From the NCBI RefSeq assembly GCF_038630985.1, contig NZ_CP152049.1:4235501-4299500 (forward strand): a stretch of DNA of 64,000 nt, in the 5' to 3' direction. Positions 41,882-52,286 of this stretch are shown piece after piece. Source of the DNA: Paenibacillus sp. FSL H8-0548. GTDB lineage: Bacteria; Bacillota; Bacilli; Paenibacillales; Paenibacillaceae. The notes beneath the pieces are model-generated. The model was not told the origin of the DNA. It searched no databases and saw only the letters and a list, made by a program, of their open reading frames with translations. Position 1 is the first letter of the stretch. Every line of letters begins with the position of its first letter. The translations under genes and the position numbers were made by a program.

Positions 41882-42949
41882 TTATCTTCTACGAAGCGTT
41901 ACGGGCTGGCCGCTATTATTCGATTCATAAATGGCAAGAATGATTTCCAGCGGCTTTCTTCCTTCGATTCCATTTACGAAGGGTTCACGCTTCTCTTCAA
42001 TTGAATCTATCATATCCTCAAATTGAAGCATATGTGTACGACCGGAAATGGACATTGGATTTGAAGCGCCGTTGCTCATTTCGTTTTTTTCTCTGCGATC
42101 ACTCTCATCTATGATCTCTTCATCGTTTTTACCCTCTGGATTCTTGTACTTACAGATGACTAAAACTCCATTTTCAATCACTGCGCTGCCTTTAGTTCCA
42201 AATATTTCAAGCCTCGTTTGTAAACCTGGAAACGCCGAGGTCGTCCCTAGAAGCGTTCCCATCGCCCCATTGCGGAATCGCAAGGTAGCAACCGCCACAT
42301 CTTCCACTTCGATTCTATCATGTCCTAACGTCTCACAATGAGCAAAAACAGTGTCAACGGGACCCATTATATACTGCAGAATATCGACGATGTGGATGCC
42401 TTGATTCATTAAAGCCCCGCCGCCATCCCATGCCCATTTGCCCCGCCAAGTGCTCTTATCGTAATATTCCTGTGAGCGGTACCAATTGATAGCTCCAGTA
42501 CCGAGAACTACTTTACCAAATGCTCCTTGTTCAATCAGACGTTTAACTTTGATTACACTCTCTTCCAAACGATGCTGTGAAATGACGCTGATCTTAGTCC
42601 CAGAAAGGTGAAATGCCTCAATCATTTGATCCGATTTATCCAGTAAAATGTCCATTGGCTTTTCTGTCATCACATGTTTCCCTGCTTTTGCACACGCAAT
42701 GGCTTGATCACCATGCATGCTGCTTGGCGAGCAGATGTTTACAATGTCAATTTCGCTATCCTCAAGCATTTCATCGAGATTCGTATACGCCTTGCAGCCA
42801 AAGCGTTCAGCAAATGCTTGACCACGAACAGGATTTCGATCACAAATGGCAACAAGTCGAGCTCTTTCTACTTTTTGTAACAGCTCCGCATGAAAGGTTC
42901 CTATATTTCCGGTTCCAATAATAGCAAAACCGTATGTTTTATTGACCAC
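41882..42949 (-). CDS. Gfo/Idh/MocA-family sugar dehydrogenase
   Basis: The 355-residue NAD(P)-dependent oxidoreductase has a Rossmann start (GFAIIGTGNIGTFHAELL), the cofactor-linked EKPM (TEKPMDI) and a C-domain with a GGALMNQGIHIVDILQY motif. It acts on sugars or inositols. It is the last gene of the ABC-transporter cluster and is a different paralogue from the pair at 45.8-46.8 and 57.9-59.1 kb. GTG start. Confidence 0.88.
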   Translation of the reverse strand: MVNKTYGFAIIGTGNIGTFHAELLQKVERARLVAICDRNPVRGQAFAERFGCKAYTNLDEMLEDSEIDIVNICSPSSMHGDQAIACAKAGKHVMTEKPMDILLDKSDQMIEAFHLSGTKISVISQHRLEESVIKVKRLIEQGAFGKVVLGTGAINWYRSQEYYDKSTWRGKWAWDGGGALMNQGIHIVDILQYIMGPVDTVFAHCETLGHDRIEVEDVAVATLRFRNGAMGTLLGTTSAFPGLQTRLEIFGTKGSAVIENGVLVICKYKNPEGKNDEEIIDESDRREKNEMSNGASNPMSISGRTHMLQFEDMIDSIEEKREPFVNGIEGRKPLEIILAIYESNNSGQPVTLRRR

Positions 42950-42973
42950 TCTCTATCATCCCCTGTCTAAAAC

Positions 42974-43834
42974 TTAAAACCAGTCAGCATAGCCTAATTT
43001 TCTCAGGTTGTCTCCAGAGGTTTTCAAGCAATCAAATGGATCGCGTCCGTAAACATCGTCTTGCTCCACTAAGAAATACTGCGAGCCGCTTTCAAGGCCA
43101 GCTTCAATAATTCCTTTAATGTCAAGGTTGCCTTCTCCAACCTCTGCGAATTCCACCACATTGGAGAATGCCTGCATAAATTTGCTCATGTCTCCTCCCG
43201 CTAAGGAGCTGACATCAATCTGGCCTATACGGTAATCTTTCAAATGTATTAAGGCAATTCGGCCTGCGTATTTTCTAATAAACTCCGCAGGGTTTTCCCC
43301 GCCTCTTTGAATCCAGTGAATATCAAATTCAAAGCCGATATGAGTGGTATTGTTTTTGATGATATCCAATAAGTATTCACCATCATATTTTTGGAATTCG
43401 ATATGGTGGTTATGATAGTACAATTCAATTTGGTGCTCTGCTAATTTCACTGCGACTTCATCTGCTTTTTTTACAAACTCCATGATTTTATCTTTATTAC
43501 CAATTGCAGTGAACGGAAGCATTCCGATACGCAAAAAGTTACAATCTAATGTTTTGCAGTCACTTACAATTTTATCAAAGTCAGCAGCTAATGTCTCGCC
43601 TGGCATACCTGGCATCATAGGTTCTACTGCGGCAGAAAGCGAGGCCACTTTGATATCGAAATCTGCGCAGGCTCTTTTTAGCTCTGACACATTTTCGGCA
43701 GTCATCGGAATTTGTGATATCTCTACACAGTGGTATCCCAGCTCATTTAGCTTTCTCATCGTCTCATAAACGCCTATTTCCTCCACTTTTCCTTTGAGCA
43801 TCATCATTTGAACGCCAATTTTTCCTTTTTTCAT
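42974..43834 (-). CDS. Sugar-phosphate isomerase/epimerase (xylose-isomerase-like TIM barrel), copy 1
   Basis: The 286-residue protein matches the AP endonuclease 2/IolE-like barrel family: YHCVEISQIPMT, the YYHNHHIEFQKY metal-ligand block, FEFDIHWIQRGG and EVGEGNLDIKGII. ATG 43834 follows GGAGGG. Its closest relative in view is the gene at 57061-57921, nearly identical in layout and start. Probably acts on keto sugars made by the neighbouring oxidoreductases. Confidence 0.85.
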   Translation of the reverse strand: MKKGKIGVQMMMLKGKVEEIGVYETMRKLNELGYHCVEISQIPMTAENVSELKRACADFDIKVASLSAAVEPMMPGMPGETLAADFDKIVSDCKTLDCNFLRIGMLPFTAIGNKDKIMEFVKKADEVAVKLAEHQIELYYHNHHIEFQKYDGEYLLDIIKNNTTHIGFEFDIHWIQRGGENPAEFIRKYAGRIALIHLKDYRIGQIDVSSLAGGDMSKFMQAFSNVVEFAEVGEGNLDIKGIIEAGLESGSQYFLVEQDDVYGRDPFDCLKTSGDNLRKLGYADWF

Positions 43835-43914
43835 TTTATATCCCTCCATTAGTTTCATGTTATAAACTAACTCATAACCAATACGGCTATGAGTTAGTGC
43901 GATTCTATTAGATT

Positions 43915-44058
43915 TTATGATTTGGCAGGAATCCGTTTCTCTTCTTCAATCTTTTTATTTAGTTCGGCCAAATACAGCTCTTCATCAAATGGGATTTCTA
44001 CTTCTTTACCTAAGAAGCTGGATAGATGAATCGCATTTGCCAGTCTAACGCCATGTAT
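43915..44058 (-). pseudogene. 3' fragment of an interrupted Gfo/Idh/MocA oxidoreductase
   Basis: The last 46 codons (GVRLANAIHLSSFLGKEVEIPF...EKRIPAKS) continue the gene broken by the IS at 44059-45822. Removing the element and one ATGTAT copy joins GIH and GVRL in frame, giving a 386-codon gene, close to the intact homologue at 57923-59071. Confidence 0.92.
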
Positions 44059-45822
44059 CCTGGATTCCCGCCGAAACATAACGATCCCATAATAAAAAAC
44101 GACAGAAACCCTTACAAACACTGATTTTTTGGTGTTTTTTTCTTGCCACAAACCTCGTTATGTGTTATACTAATACATAACGAGGTGAGGGAAATTGGCG
44201 ACTATCGTCTACCAAAAGGACAACCGTTCCGGTATTACTTATGCCTACGAATCTGTTTCGTATTGGGACAAAGAAAAGAAGCAATCTCGTGCAAAGCGCA
44301 CGCTCATTGGACGTGTCGATCCCCATTCGGGGGAAATCGTCCCGACTGACGGTAGAGGGCGGAAGGAACAATCCATTTCTACCGCTACAAAACGCGGTCC
44401 CGTTCCGTCCACACAAATGGCCAGAAAGTTTTATGGGGCGACTTATCTTTTCGATGCCATTGGGGAAAATCTCGGTATCGTTCAAGATCTGAAGCAGTGC
44501 TTTCCGGAACTGGCTCAGCAGATTCTATCTATCGTCTATTACCTGATTCTGGAGGACAACAATCCGCTTTACCGCTTCGAGAAATTTGATCTCCTACATA
44601 AGCATCCTTACGGCAAAAACATTTCTTCACAGCGCAGCAGTGACATCTTCGCCTCCATTACAGAGGAGGCGAAAAGCCGATTCTTCCGACTGCAAGGAAA
44701 ACGCCGCACGGACAAGGAATATTGGGCTTACGACATTACGTCCATTTCCAGCTATTCCGAAGGGCTGCGCCAGGTGCAATACGGTCGGAATAAAGAAGGC
44801 GATCCGCTGGCACAACTGAATCTGGCGCTTGTGTTTGGCGAAACCTCTAATCTGCCGTTTTATTACCGCAAGCTGGCCGGAAACATCCCGGATGCCAAGA
44901 CGCTCACCAACCTGCTGGCCGATTTCGCTACGCTCGGTTTTTCTAAAGTGAAGCTGGTTATGGATCGTGGATTTTATAGCGAAGCTAACATCAATGCGCT
45001 GTTCAAATCACACTTGAAGTTTCTGATCTCCGCCAAGATGTCACTGTCTTTCATCCGCCATGAATTGGACGGCATTTATGATCGATTTCGCAGCTTTGAG
45101 CACTACAATGAGAAATACGAACTCTACTGCCACACCGTTCAGACAGAGTGGAACTATACCGAGCATCGTCCTTACAAAGGCGATACGATCACCGAACCCA
45201 GGCGCCTGTACATTCATTATTACTACAACATCGATAAAGCCGCCGAAGATGAAAAAGCCTTTGATCGCAAGTTAATCGGGTTGCTGAAGGAACTCGAATC
45301 AGGCCGCCCTATTCCGGAGCATGAGTCGCAATACAAGAAATACTTTGAGGTAAAAACCACACCCAAACGTGGAGCTCGTGTGACGGTCAAGGAGGAAGTG
45401 GTTGCCAAAGCCAAGCGTTACTACGGTTATTTCGCTCTGGTGACCAATGAAACGATGGATGCCGTCACTGCGCTTGAATTATATCGGAACAAGGACGTGG
45501 TCGAGAAAGCCTTCGGCAATTTAAAGGAACGCCTCAATATGCGTCGAACGTTGGTTTCTTCCGAACAAAGTCTGGACGGCAAGCTATTTGTTGAATTTGT
45601 GGCACTCATCTATCTTTCGTACATCAAAAAGAAAATGCAGGATGTCGGTCTGTTTAAAACCTATACGATGCAGGGTGTTCTGGATAAGCTCGATGTCATT
45701 GAATGCTTTGAAACGCCAGGAGAAGAACTGCGTGTGGGAGAAATTCTTGAGAAACAGAAGGAAATCTACTTCAGTTTGGGGATCGAACCGCCATCCTCGT
45801 TATGAGTTGGCGGGAATCCAGG
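44059..45822 (+). mobile_element. IS1634-family insertion sequence (1764 bp)
   Basis: The ends CCTGGATTCCCGCC... and ...GGCGGGAATCCAGG form about 25-bp imperfect inverted repeats. A 6-bp target duplication ATGTAT flanks it (44053-44058 and 45823-45828). One transposase gene fills it. It interrupts the oxidoreductase gene in reverse orientation. Confidence 0.93.
44195..45805 (+). CDS. IS1634-family transposase
   Basis: The 536-residue DDE transposase starts at a TTG (44195, GAGGTGAGGGAAA upstream): MATIVYQKDNRSGITYAYES. It contains the IS4/IS1634 core: KEYWAYDITSISSY, VMDRGFYSEANI and NKDVVEKAFGNLKERL (second Asp and Glu regions). It appears intact, so the element may be active. Confidence 0.92.
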   Translation: MATIVYQKDNRSGITYAYESVSYWDKEKKQSRAKRTLIGRVDPHSGEIVPTDGRGRKEQSISTATKRGPVPSTQMARKFYGATYLFDAIGENLGIVQDLKQCFPELAQQILSIVYYLILEDNNPLYRFEKFDLLHKHPYGKNISSQRSSDIFASITEEAKSRFFRLQGKRRTDKEYWAYDITSISSYSEGLRQVQYGRNKEGDPLAQLNLALVFGETSNLPFYYRKLAGNIPDAKTLTNLLADFATLGFSKVKLVMDRGFYSEANINALFKSHLKFLISAKMSLSFIRHELDGIYDRFRSFEHYNEKYELYCHTVQTEWNYTEHRPYKGDTITEPRRLYIHYYYNIDKAAEDEKAFDRKLIGLLKELESGRPIPEHESQYKKYFEVKTTPKRGARVTVKEEVVAKAKRYYGYFALVTNETMDAVTALELYRNKDVVEKAFGNLKERLNMRRTLVSSEQSLDGKLFVEFVALIYLSYIKKKMQDVGLFKTYTMQGVLDKLDVIECFETPGEELRVGEILEKQKEIYFSLGIEPPSSL

Positions 45823-46845
45823 ATGTATGCCATCACTGCCAGGTGCTATTAAAGGTGTCCCATCTATAATATTTGCAGCAAAATTCTCCATAACGGATAT
45901 ATGCTGTACACCCCAGGCATTTTCAAATTCAAGCACTTCTTCGCTGAAAATATTAGAATCACTTTGACCCATGAAAATTTTCATAACATCCTGCATGCTC
46001 ATGGTGCTGCTCATTTCAGACTCGGGTTTTGCAAGCCGTTTGATGGTAATCTTCTTGCTGCCATCAACAACGATCTTACCTTTGTCTCCTAAAATTTCAA
46101 AACGATCCGTACCCAGAACATCATGTGTACAGGTAACAAATACACCAGTAGCACCATTCTCGTAGTCAAACATTGCGGTTACTTCATCTTCAACAGCGAT
46201 CTTTCTTTGGTAGCCGTATTTCACATTGGCGTATACTTTCTTCGGCATACCGCAAATCCACTGAAGCAAATCTAACTGATGGGGTGCTTGGTTAACAAGT
46301 ACACCGCCTCCTTCGCCTCCCCAGGTTGCTCTCCACTCACTTTGATCGTAGTAGCCCTGCGGTCTCCACCAGGTTGTAATCAACCAGTTAGTCCGGCGGA
46401 TTGCACCGATTTCACCGCTATCAATCAGTTCTTTGAGTTTTTGATAGAGTGGATTCGTTCTCTGATTGAAGAAAATAGCAAAGGTCAGCTCAGGTTTTGT
46501 TGCTGCAAAATCGTTTAATTCTTGAACCTGTTTCGTATAAACGCCCGCTGGTTTTTCTACCAAGGCATGGATACTTCTCTTTAATGCCTCTATTCCCATC
46601 TCTGGGTGTAGATAGTGCGGTACACAGGTAACGATTGCGTCAACGTCACCGCTTTCTAGCATTTCTATATAGTTATCATAGAAAGGAATGTCTGGATACT
46701 TTTCTGCAGACAACAATTTTTTAGCTGGATCAATGTCACAAATAGCCCCTATAACCATATTTTCAACTTTTCCATCTGCCAAAAATCCAGCGTAATATCC
46801 GCCTTCTGCTCCCAAACCGATAATTCCCAATCTTACATTTTTCAT
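45823..46845 (-). pseudogene. 5' fragment of the interrupted Gfo/Idh/MocA oxidoreductase
   Basis: Codons 1-341 (MKNVRLGIIGLGAEGGYYAG..., EKPAGVYTKQVQ, GGGVLVNQAPHQLDLLQW) are intact; GAGGAGC precedes ATG 46845. The frame then runs into the IS and stops after PGFPPTHNEDGG-type nonsense. It is a close homologue of the gene at 57923-59071, so that copy may compensate. Confidence 0.92.
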
Positions 46846-46876
46846 AATAATTTGCTCCTCACTGTCTATTTTATTA

Positions 46877-48415
46877 TTACTGTTTAGCCCATTCATCCAA
46901 CTGTTTCTGCTTCTCTGCGATAATCTTTTCAATCCCCGCTGCCTTGAGCTGTTTATTAAATTCCGGCAGATTTTTCGCAGGATCGATTGTTCCCGTTTCC
47001 AACGCTATTTTGAATTGATTCGCTACATTCGTCACGGCCGCGATTTCCGTCTTCACGGATTCTGCGTTAAAGGTGAATCCCAGTGCTTTTGATTTAATTG
47101 CTTCTTTATTGAAATTCCCCATTGTAGTCCAAAGCTCCGGATCATCGCCCTTCCATACGTAGGACAGGAATTGATTTCCGAACATAAAACCAAGACCTGG
47201 GGGATAGCCCGTATTCGCCGCATCAACTCCAGCTGGATAATCGATGACATTATCCGTTGATGTTTTTACATAATGCTTGCCCTCGATACCCCAATCGTAC
47301 AAATTAACGATATCTTTATCTGTAAATAACAGATTAATGAACATCATGGATCTTTCTGGGTTTTTAGCGTTATTTGGAACACTCCATAGCCATGTTTGAA
47401 TTTTACTTGTTGTGGCTATAGCAGGCTTCATATGAACAGAGACCATCTCTTTGGCACTATTTCTGCTTTCCTGCTGCTCCGTTCCAGGCTTCATATGCTG
47501 CAGCCACGAAGCTGCTTTACCTGATTTGACAATGTTTTGTGCTGTATCCGTACTTGTCGCGATATCCTTATCAATGTAGCCAGCCAGATACCATCTTCTT
47601 ACCGTATTTAACAGTTGTTCATATTCAGGGGTCTCAAACCAATTGACGACCTTCAAACCATTATCATCATTGAGAAGCACACCGAACCCATCCCCTAAGT
47701 TATCGATAGAACCTAACAAAAATGCGTCAAACATGGTGTTTCCATACTTTGTTGTTGGGATCATATCCGGCTCATTTTCCTTAATGATTTTGAATACCGC
47801 ATCTAGATCATCTAGTGTCTTAATAGCGGATAGATCAATATTGTATTTGTCAACTAAGTCTTTACGAATCGTGAATCCAGCGTCTGCGGCTAGATCGTGA
47901 ACACTCGGTATGCCATAAGTTTTTCCGTTGATCTTAGCAGCATCCATAAAGAGTGGATCCATATCGTCTAATACTTTCCTCGCACCAAGTGCATACTCAT
48001 CGATATAATCATCAATAGGAAGAAGCTGACCCTTAGCAACTTGCTGGCTATAGGTACCGAGTCCACTTATAATGACGTCTACTTTCTCGTTACCCGACAG
48101 CATAAGTGTCGTTTGCTGCGCCCATGCTCCAAAATTAATCGGTACAAACTTTACAGTCGTATTGATTTTCTCTTTGGTGATCTTGTTAATTTCAGCTTCA
48201 ATTTCTTTAAAATCTTTAGGATCACCAGTGCCAGGCATAACAACCACCATTTCATAAGGCTCTAATTCCGGTGTTTTTGTTTTTGTGTCTGTGCTTGTAC
48301 TTGTGTTTGTGCTTTTTGCTTCATTCTGGTTACTTGTGCTGCAGCCCGCAAGAACTAAGCTCATTCCCATTCCAAGCACAAAAAGTGTTTTTCCCCATCT
48401 CGTAATCCTTTTCAT
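46877..48415 (-). CDS. Sugar ABC transporter substrate-binding lipoprotein
   Basis: The 512-residue protein has a lipoprotein signal (LFVLGMGMSLVLAGC, lipobox Cys 25), a Thr/Ser-rich linker and a family-1 binding fold of the LipO/Lpl type. It delivers oligosaccharides to the permeases encoded upstream. No ATPase gene is in the cluster, so a shared MsmX-type ATPase is expected (known for this class). Confidence 0.9.
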   Translation of the reverse strand: MKRITRWGKTLFVLGMGMSLVLAGCSTSNQNEAKSTNTSTSTDTKTKTPELEPYEMVVVMPGTGDPKDFKEIEAEINKITKEKINTTVKFVPINFGAWAQQTTLMLSGNEKVDVIISGLGTYSQQVAKGQLLPIDDYIDEYALGARKVLDDMDPLFMDAAKINGKTYGIPSVHDLAADAGFTIRKDLVDKYNIDLSAIKTLDDLDAVFKIIKENEPDMIPTTKYGNTMFDAFLLGSIDNLGDGFGVLLNDDNGLKVVNWFETPEYEQLLNTVRRWYLAGYIDKDIATSTDTAQNIVKSGKAASWLQHMKPGTEQQESRNSAKEMVSVHMKPAIATTSKIQTWLWSVPNNAKNPERSMMFINLLFTDKDIVNLYDWGIEGKHYVKTSTDNVIDYPAGVDAANTGYPPGLGFMFGNQFLSYVWKGDDPELWTTMGNFNKEAIKSKALGFTFNAESVKTEIAAVTNVANQFKIALETGTIDPAKNLPEFNKQLKAAGIEKIIAEKQKQLDEWAKQ

Positions 48416-48470
48416 TCATAAGCCCCCTTATTAATTACTTATACTAAACTGGTGTAACCCAGTTATAGCC

Positions 48471-49352
48471 TTAGCCCTTGACTGCTCCGACTGTAATCCC
48501 TTTAATAAAATACTTTTGAAAGAAAGGGTATGCCGCAATAATAGGAATGGCTCCGATCGCAGCCATCGCCATTCGCATCGACTTAAGCGGGATATTGGCA
48601 GCCAGTTCAGAAGAAATACCATCTTGGCTGTTCTGCAGAAATTGAACATCCAGCAATATGCGGTTCAACAGGTTTTGAAGGCTGTAATATTGCTTATCCG
48701 TCACATAAATCAACCCATTAAACCAATCATTCCAGTATCCAATCGTTAGAAACAATCCAATAGTTGCAAGCACGGGTGTCGAAAGCGGCAGCACGATGCT
48801 GGTGAAGATTCTAAGCTCCTTGGCACCGTCGATATATGCCGATTCAATGATGGCGCCAGGAATGGACGTCGAGAAGAAGGTTCGCATCAGAATAACGTAA
48901 AAGCCATTTAATAATAGCCCAGGTATAATCAAAGCCCATATCGTATTTTTGACATCGAACATATTCGTGTAGACCAAATACGTAGGAACGAGTCCACCAT
49001 TAAACAGCATCGTAAAAAACACGTAGAAGGCTAATACATTTCGGAAAGGCATTTCTTTCCGCGATAACGGATAGGCAAGCAGCGCGATAAGGATAAGTCC
49101 TGCCACAGTCCCAATTAGGGTAATCAGAATCGTGATTCCGTAAGCACGGGCAATGTTAGCGGCATCATTTAACAAATAACCGTAAGCTGCGAAGCTAATA
49201 TCTTTTGGGATAAAAGAATATCCATTTCGGGTAATTTCCATATCATCGGTAAAGGACGCGGAAATGAGTACTAGAAACGGAAAAATACAGAAAGCGCTAA
49301 AGGCCAACATCACGAGATTAATAATCCACTGATACAATTTATTGGATGGCAT
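48471..49352 (-). CDS. Carbohydrate ABC transporter permease (LplC/YtcP-like)
   Basis: The 293-residue permease has six membrane helices and the EAA loop (ESAYIDGAKELRIFTSIVLPLSTPV). It forms the channel with the second permease. The C-terminal ITVGAVKG is typical of this class. Confidence 0.92.
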   Translation of the reverse strand: MPSNKLYQWIINLVMLAFSAFCIFPFLVLISASFTDDMEITRNGYSFIPKDISFAAYGYLLNDAANIARAYGITILITLIGTVAGLILIALLAYPLSRKEMPFRNVLAFYVFFTMLFNGGLVPTYLVYTNMFDVKNTIWALIIPGLLLNGFYVILMRTFFSTSIPGAIIESAYIDGAKELRIFTSIVLPLSTPVLATIGLFLTIGYWNDWFNGLIYVTDKQYYSLQNLLNRILLDVQFLQNSQDGISSELAANIPLKSMRMAMAAIGAIPIIAAYPFFQKYFIKGITVGAVKG

Positions 49353-49367
49353 GGCGGTTACCCCTTT

Positions 49368-50339
49368 CTAAAATAACGCATTATCGCTATTACGTTTTTT
49401 GACAACATAGTTGGCTACAATAATTAACACAAACCCAACGACTGCTTGATACATACCGGCGGCCGATGACATCCCAATATCACCTAAATTAATCAAAGCG
49501 CGATACACGTAAGTATCAATCGTGTTGGTAACCGGCATCAGGACTCCCGTATTCAATGGCACCTGATAAAACAATCCGAAGTCGGAATAGAAGATACGGC
49601 CGATCGAGAGCAAGGTCAGAATCGTAATAACCGGAATAATCAAAGGAATCGTGATGTTCCAAATTTGCTGCCACCGATTCGCGCCGTCAATCGTCGCCGC
49701 TTCGTAATATTCCGAATCAATACCGATGATGGATGCCAAGTAGATCACACATGAATAACCGACACCCTTCCAAATATGAACGATCGTTAAAATATAAGGC
49801 CAATATTTGGTTTCGCTGTACCAAGATACTTCGGAGAGTCCAAACATAGGAAGAATCGTTTTGTTCATAAACCCGCTGTTCCCATCCAGAAACGCGAGCA
49901 CCAGATAACCAACAATAACCATGGATATCAAATGCGGGAGCAAAATAAGGCTTTGATTAAAGCGAGATAAAAAACGATTTTTTATCTCGTTTAACAAAAT
50001 AGCTAGAGAAATGGAAATGCTGGTACCTAAAATGATAAAGACGAGGTTGTAGAGAATGGTGTTCCGAGTAATAATAAAGGCATCCGACGTTTTAAATAAA
50101 TACTCAAAGTTTTTAAAGCCAATCCAATCACTTCCCCATATCCCTTTTGCAAAGTTAACATCTTTGAAGGCGATTACAACTCCGAACATGGGCAAATAAT
50201 TGTTGATCAGCAAATATAACATTCCTGGAATGGCCATCAACATAAGCGCTCGATACTTTTTCAACTCTTTTAATTTGAATCGCAATCCGGTAGCAGTCGC
50301 TTGTTTGGGCTGCGCTTGCATTTGTGATTGTGTATTCAT
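49368..50339 (-). CDS. Carbohydrate ABC transporter permease (LplB/YteP-like)
   Basis: The 323-residue permease has six membrane helices, a long N-terminal lead of the LplB type, and an EAA loop (YEAATIDGANRWQQIWNITIPLIIPV). It is 15 bases upstream of the partner permease and co-transcribed. Confidence 0.92.
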   Translation of the reverse strand: MNTQSQMQAQPKQATATGLRFKLKELKKYRALMLMAIPGMLYLLINNYLPMFGVVIAFKDVNFAKGIWGSDWIGFKNFEYLFKTSDAFIITRNTILYNLVFIILGTSISISLAILLNEIKNRFLSRFNQSLILLPHLISMVIVGYLVLAFLDGNSGFMNKTILPMFGLSEVSWYSETKYWPYILTIVHIWKGVGYSCVIYLASIIGIDSEYYEAATIDGANRWQQIWNITIPLIIPVITILTLLSIGRIFYSDFGLFYQVPLNTGVLMPVTNTIDTYVYRALINLGDIGMSSAAGMYQAVVGFVLIIVANYVVKKRNSDNALF

Positions 50340-50461
50340 TCATATCTCCCCTAGTTAAAAATATTTTGTTGTCCTTCTTGTCATAATCATAAATATAAAC
50401 GTAGTTTCCCACTACCAAGATATCGTCCTTTTAATTTTGAATTTCCGTTATAAATAAATAA

Positions 50462-50484
50462 AACGTCCCTATCATAGGGACGTT
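50462..50484 (-). terminator. Terminator of the response-regulator gene
   Basis: ACGTCCCTA and TAGGGACGT arms with a TGA loop are followed by a T-rich tail on the minus strand, just after the stop at 50491. Confidence 0.8.
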
Positions 50485-50490
50485 GTTTAT

Positions 50491-52038
50491 TTATTGGCAT
50501 TTCTTCCTATAATCCTGGGGTGTCATGCATACTTCCTTTTTAAAGATAGTTGAAAAATATGCAAAATTGGAAAAGCCCACTGCGAGAGCAATGCTGCTGA
50601 TCGGCAAGTCTGATTTAGTAAGCAGATCCTTTGAAATGCGGATCCTCTCCTGAACGATATAATCGGAAATGGATAAACCCGTTTCCTTCTTGAATATTTT
50701 TACGATATAATCCGGACTGAGTCCAATATGATCAGCAATGTATTGACGCGATAAAGCTTGATCAAGTTGAGAGGTAATATAAATTTTGATTTTATCCACT
50801 ACGGACAGGCTCGATTCATTATCAAACATATGAAGGAATGCAATTTCGAGTAATTCCTTTATCCATATTTGGAGATCCTTCACTGACCTAGTGGCAATTA
50901 ATGCCCGATCAGGCGATAAATGATTGGAGAAAACTCGATCTGCCATCAGTCCTTTTTGCTGCAGCGCATAAAGAAGCATTTGTAAAAAGCTTTGATAAAA
51001 CTGCTGCAGCTTTTTTGCGTCGATACCTTTGAGCTGCTTCCATGATTCTAAAAACTCCATTGTTTCCATAAGTAATTTATGTTTGTTTCCGAATTTCAAC
51101 ATTTCCGACCATACATTCATTTGCGGCAATGGAATGGTCTCATCTGCAATCGTTTTCTCCTGATAAAAAAAGACCTGATTGTTAAGGGAAACATTATCAT
51201 GATGGAAATCAACTAGCCTTTCATATATGCCTAACATGTCTTGAATGATAACCGTTTCTCCGATGTAACAGGAAAGCTGACAATACAAATATTGGTTACA
51301 AGCTTGAATGAAGGACTGGCAGCTCTCTTTCACCTTCTCGCGTTCTGCGAAAGAGTATGTTTCTACAAAAGGAATAACGACTAAAATATATCCCCTTTTC
51401 ACTTGAATGATTTGACCATTCATTCCTTTTTGGAGCAGGAGCTCCTCCGCTGTTTTTCGCAGTGCATATTCCATAATATTTTCCTCGCGAATCGACAGCT
51501 TCTTCTCCCAGTGCTGAACGCCGATTAATATGGGTAGAAACGATGTCGTTTCCGAATATGGAATGTTTTGTATTGCGATGTTTTCCCTAATTTTTTCTGG
51601 GTTGGAGGGAATGCTTTGATGGATCAAGTCCAGCCAGAAGTGCTCAATGATTCGCGGCCTCTCCTTGTTTATCTTTTTAAGCGCCTTCAAAATGACAGCC
51701 CTTAGCTCTTCCTGTTGAACAGGCTTCAGTAAATAATCCAAACTTCCTAATTGAATGGCCTTTTTTGTATACTCAAAGTCAGCATGGCAGGTTAAAAACA
51801 TGGACTCTGTCTTTAAATTGTGCTCCCTGATCCATTCTAGAAGTTCGATCCCGTTTCCCTGGGGCATTTCGATATCGCAAATCATAATATCAATCAAATA
51901 TTTCTCAAACAGCTCCTTAGCCTGTCGAATGTTATGAACTACAAATATGTCTGAAATGCCGAGCTCCTTCCAATCCAAACTTGATTTTAGCTTATTTGCA
52001 ATATAGACCTCATCCTCGACGATTAATAACGAGTGCAT
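50491..52038 (-). CDS. AraC-type response regulator (YesN-like)
   Basis: The 515-residue protein has a receiver domain (MHSLLIVEDEVYIANKL, phospho-Asp in MICDIEMPQGNG, Lys in YLLKPV), a long central region and a C-terminal AraC helix-turn-helix pair (ISDYIVQERIRISKDLLTKSDLPISSIALAVGFSNFAYFSTIFKKEVCMTPQDYRK). ATG 52038 follows AAGGAAG. Its partner kinase is broken by an IS, so its signal may be lost. Confidence 0.92.
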   Translation of the reverse strand: MHSLLIVEDEVYIANKLKSSLDWKELGISDIFVVHNIRQAKELFEKYLIDIMICDIEMPQGNGIELLEWIREHNLKTESMFLTCHADFEYTKKAIQLGSLDYLLKPVQQEELRAVILKALKKINKERPRIIEHFWLDLIHQSIPSNPEKIRENIAIQNIPYSETTSFLPILIGVQHWEKKLSIREENIMEYALRKTAEELLLQKGMNGQIIQVKRGYILVVIPFVETYSFAEREKVKESCQSFIQACNQYLYCQLSCYIGETVIIQDMLGIYERLVDFHHDNVSLNNQVFFYQEKTIADETIPLPQMNVWSEMLKFGNKHKLLMETMEFLESWKQLKGIDAKKLQQFYQSFLQMLLYALQQKGLMADRVFSNHLSPDRALIATRSVKDLQIWIKELLEIAFLHMFDNESSLSVVDKIKIYITSQLDQALSRQYIADHIGLSPDYIVKIFKKETGLSISDYIVQERIRISKDLLTKSDLPISSIALAVGFSNFAYFSTIFKKEVCMTPQDYRKKCQ

Positions 52039-52052
52039 ATGCCATCTTCCTT

Positions 52053-52286
52053 TCACCCTTGTCGAAGCGGCAGCCCTATCTCAATCACAGCGCCATGATC
52101 GTTATGGAAGGCAATGTCCGCTTGATTCTGATATAACAGCCATAATCTACGTTTGACGTTCCAAATGCCTATATGTTCCCCTGAATCATTAATAGGGTTA
52201 ATATTCTCTTGCATCTGTCGCAAAACCTCATTCGAAAAGCCTTTTCCAGTATCCTGAATGCGAATTTTCATTCTTTCGTCCGGGGA
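52053..52286 (-). pseudogene. 3' fragment of the interrupted sensor histidine kinase
   Basis: These codons (...VSPDERMKIRIQDTGKGFSNEV...) include the G1 ATP-binding box and the C-terminal end, and overlap the regulator start. Joining them to the 5' part after removing the IS and one 9-bp copy gives SPDERMK in frame. Confidence 0.92.
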
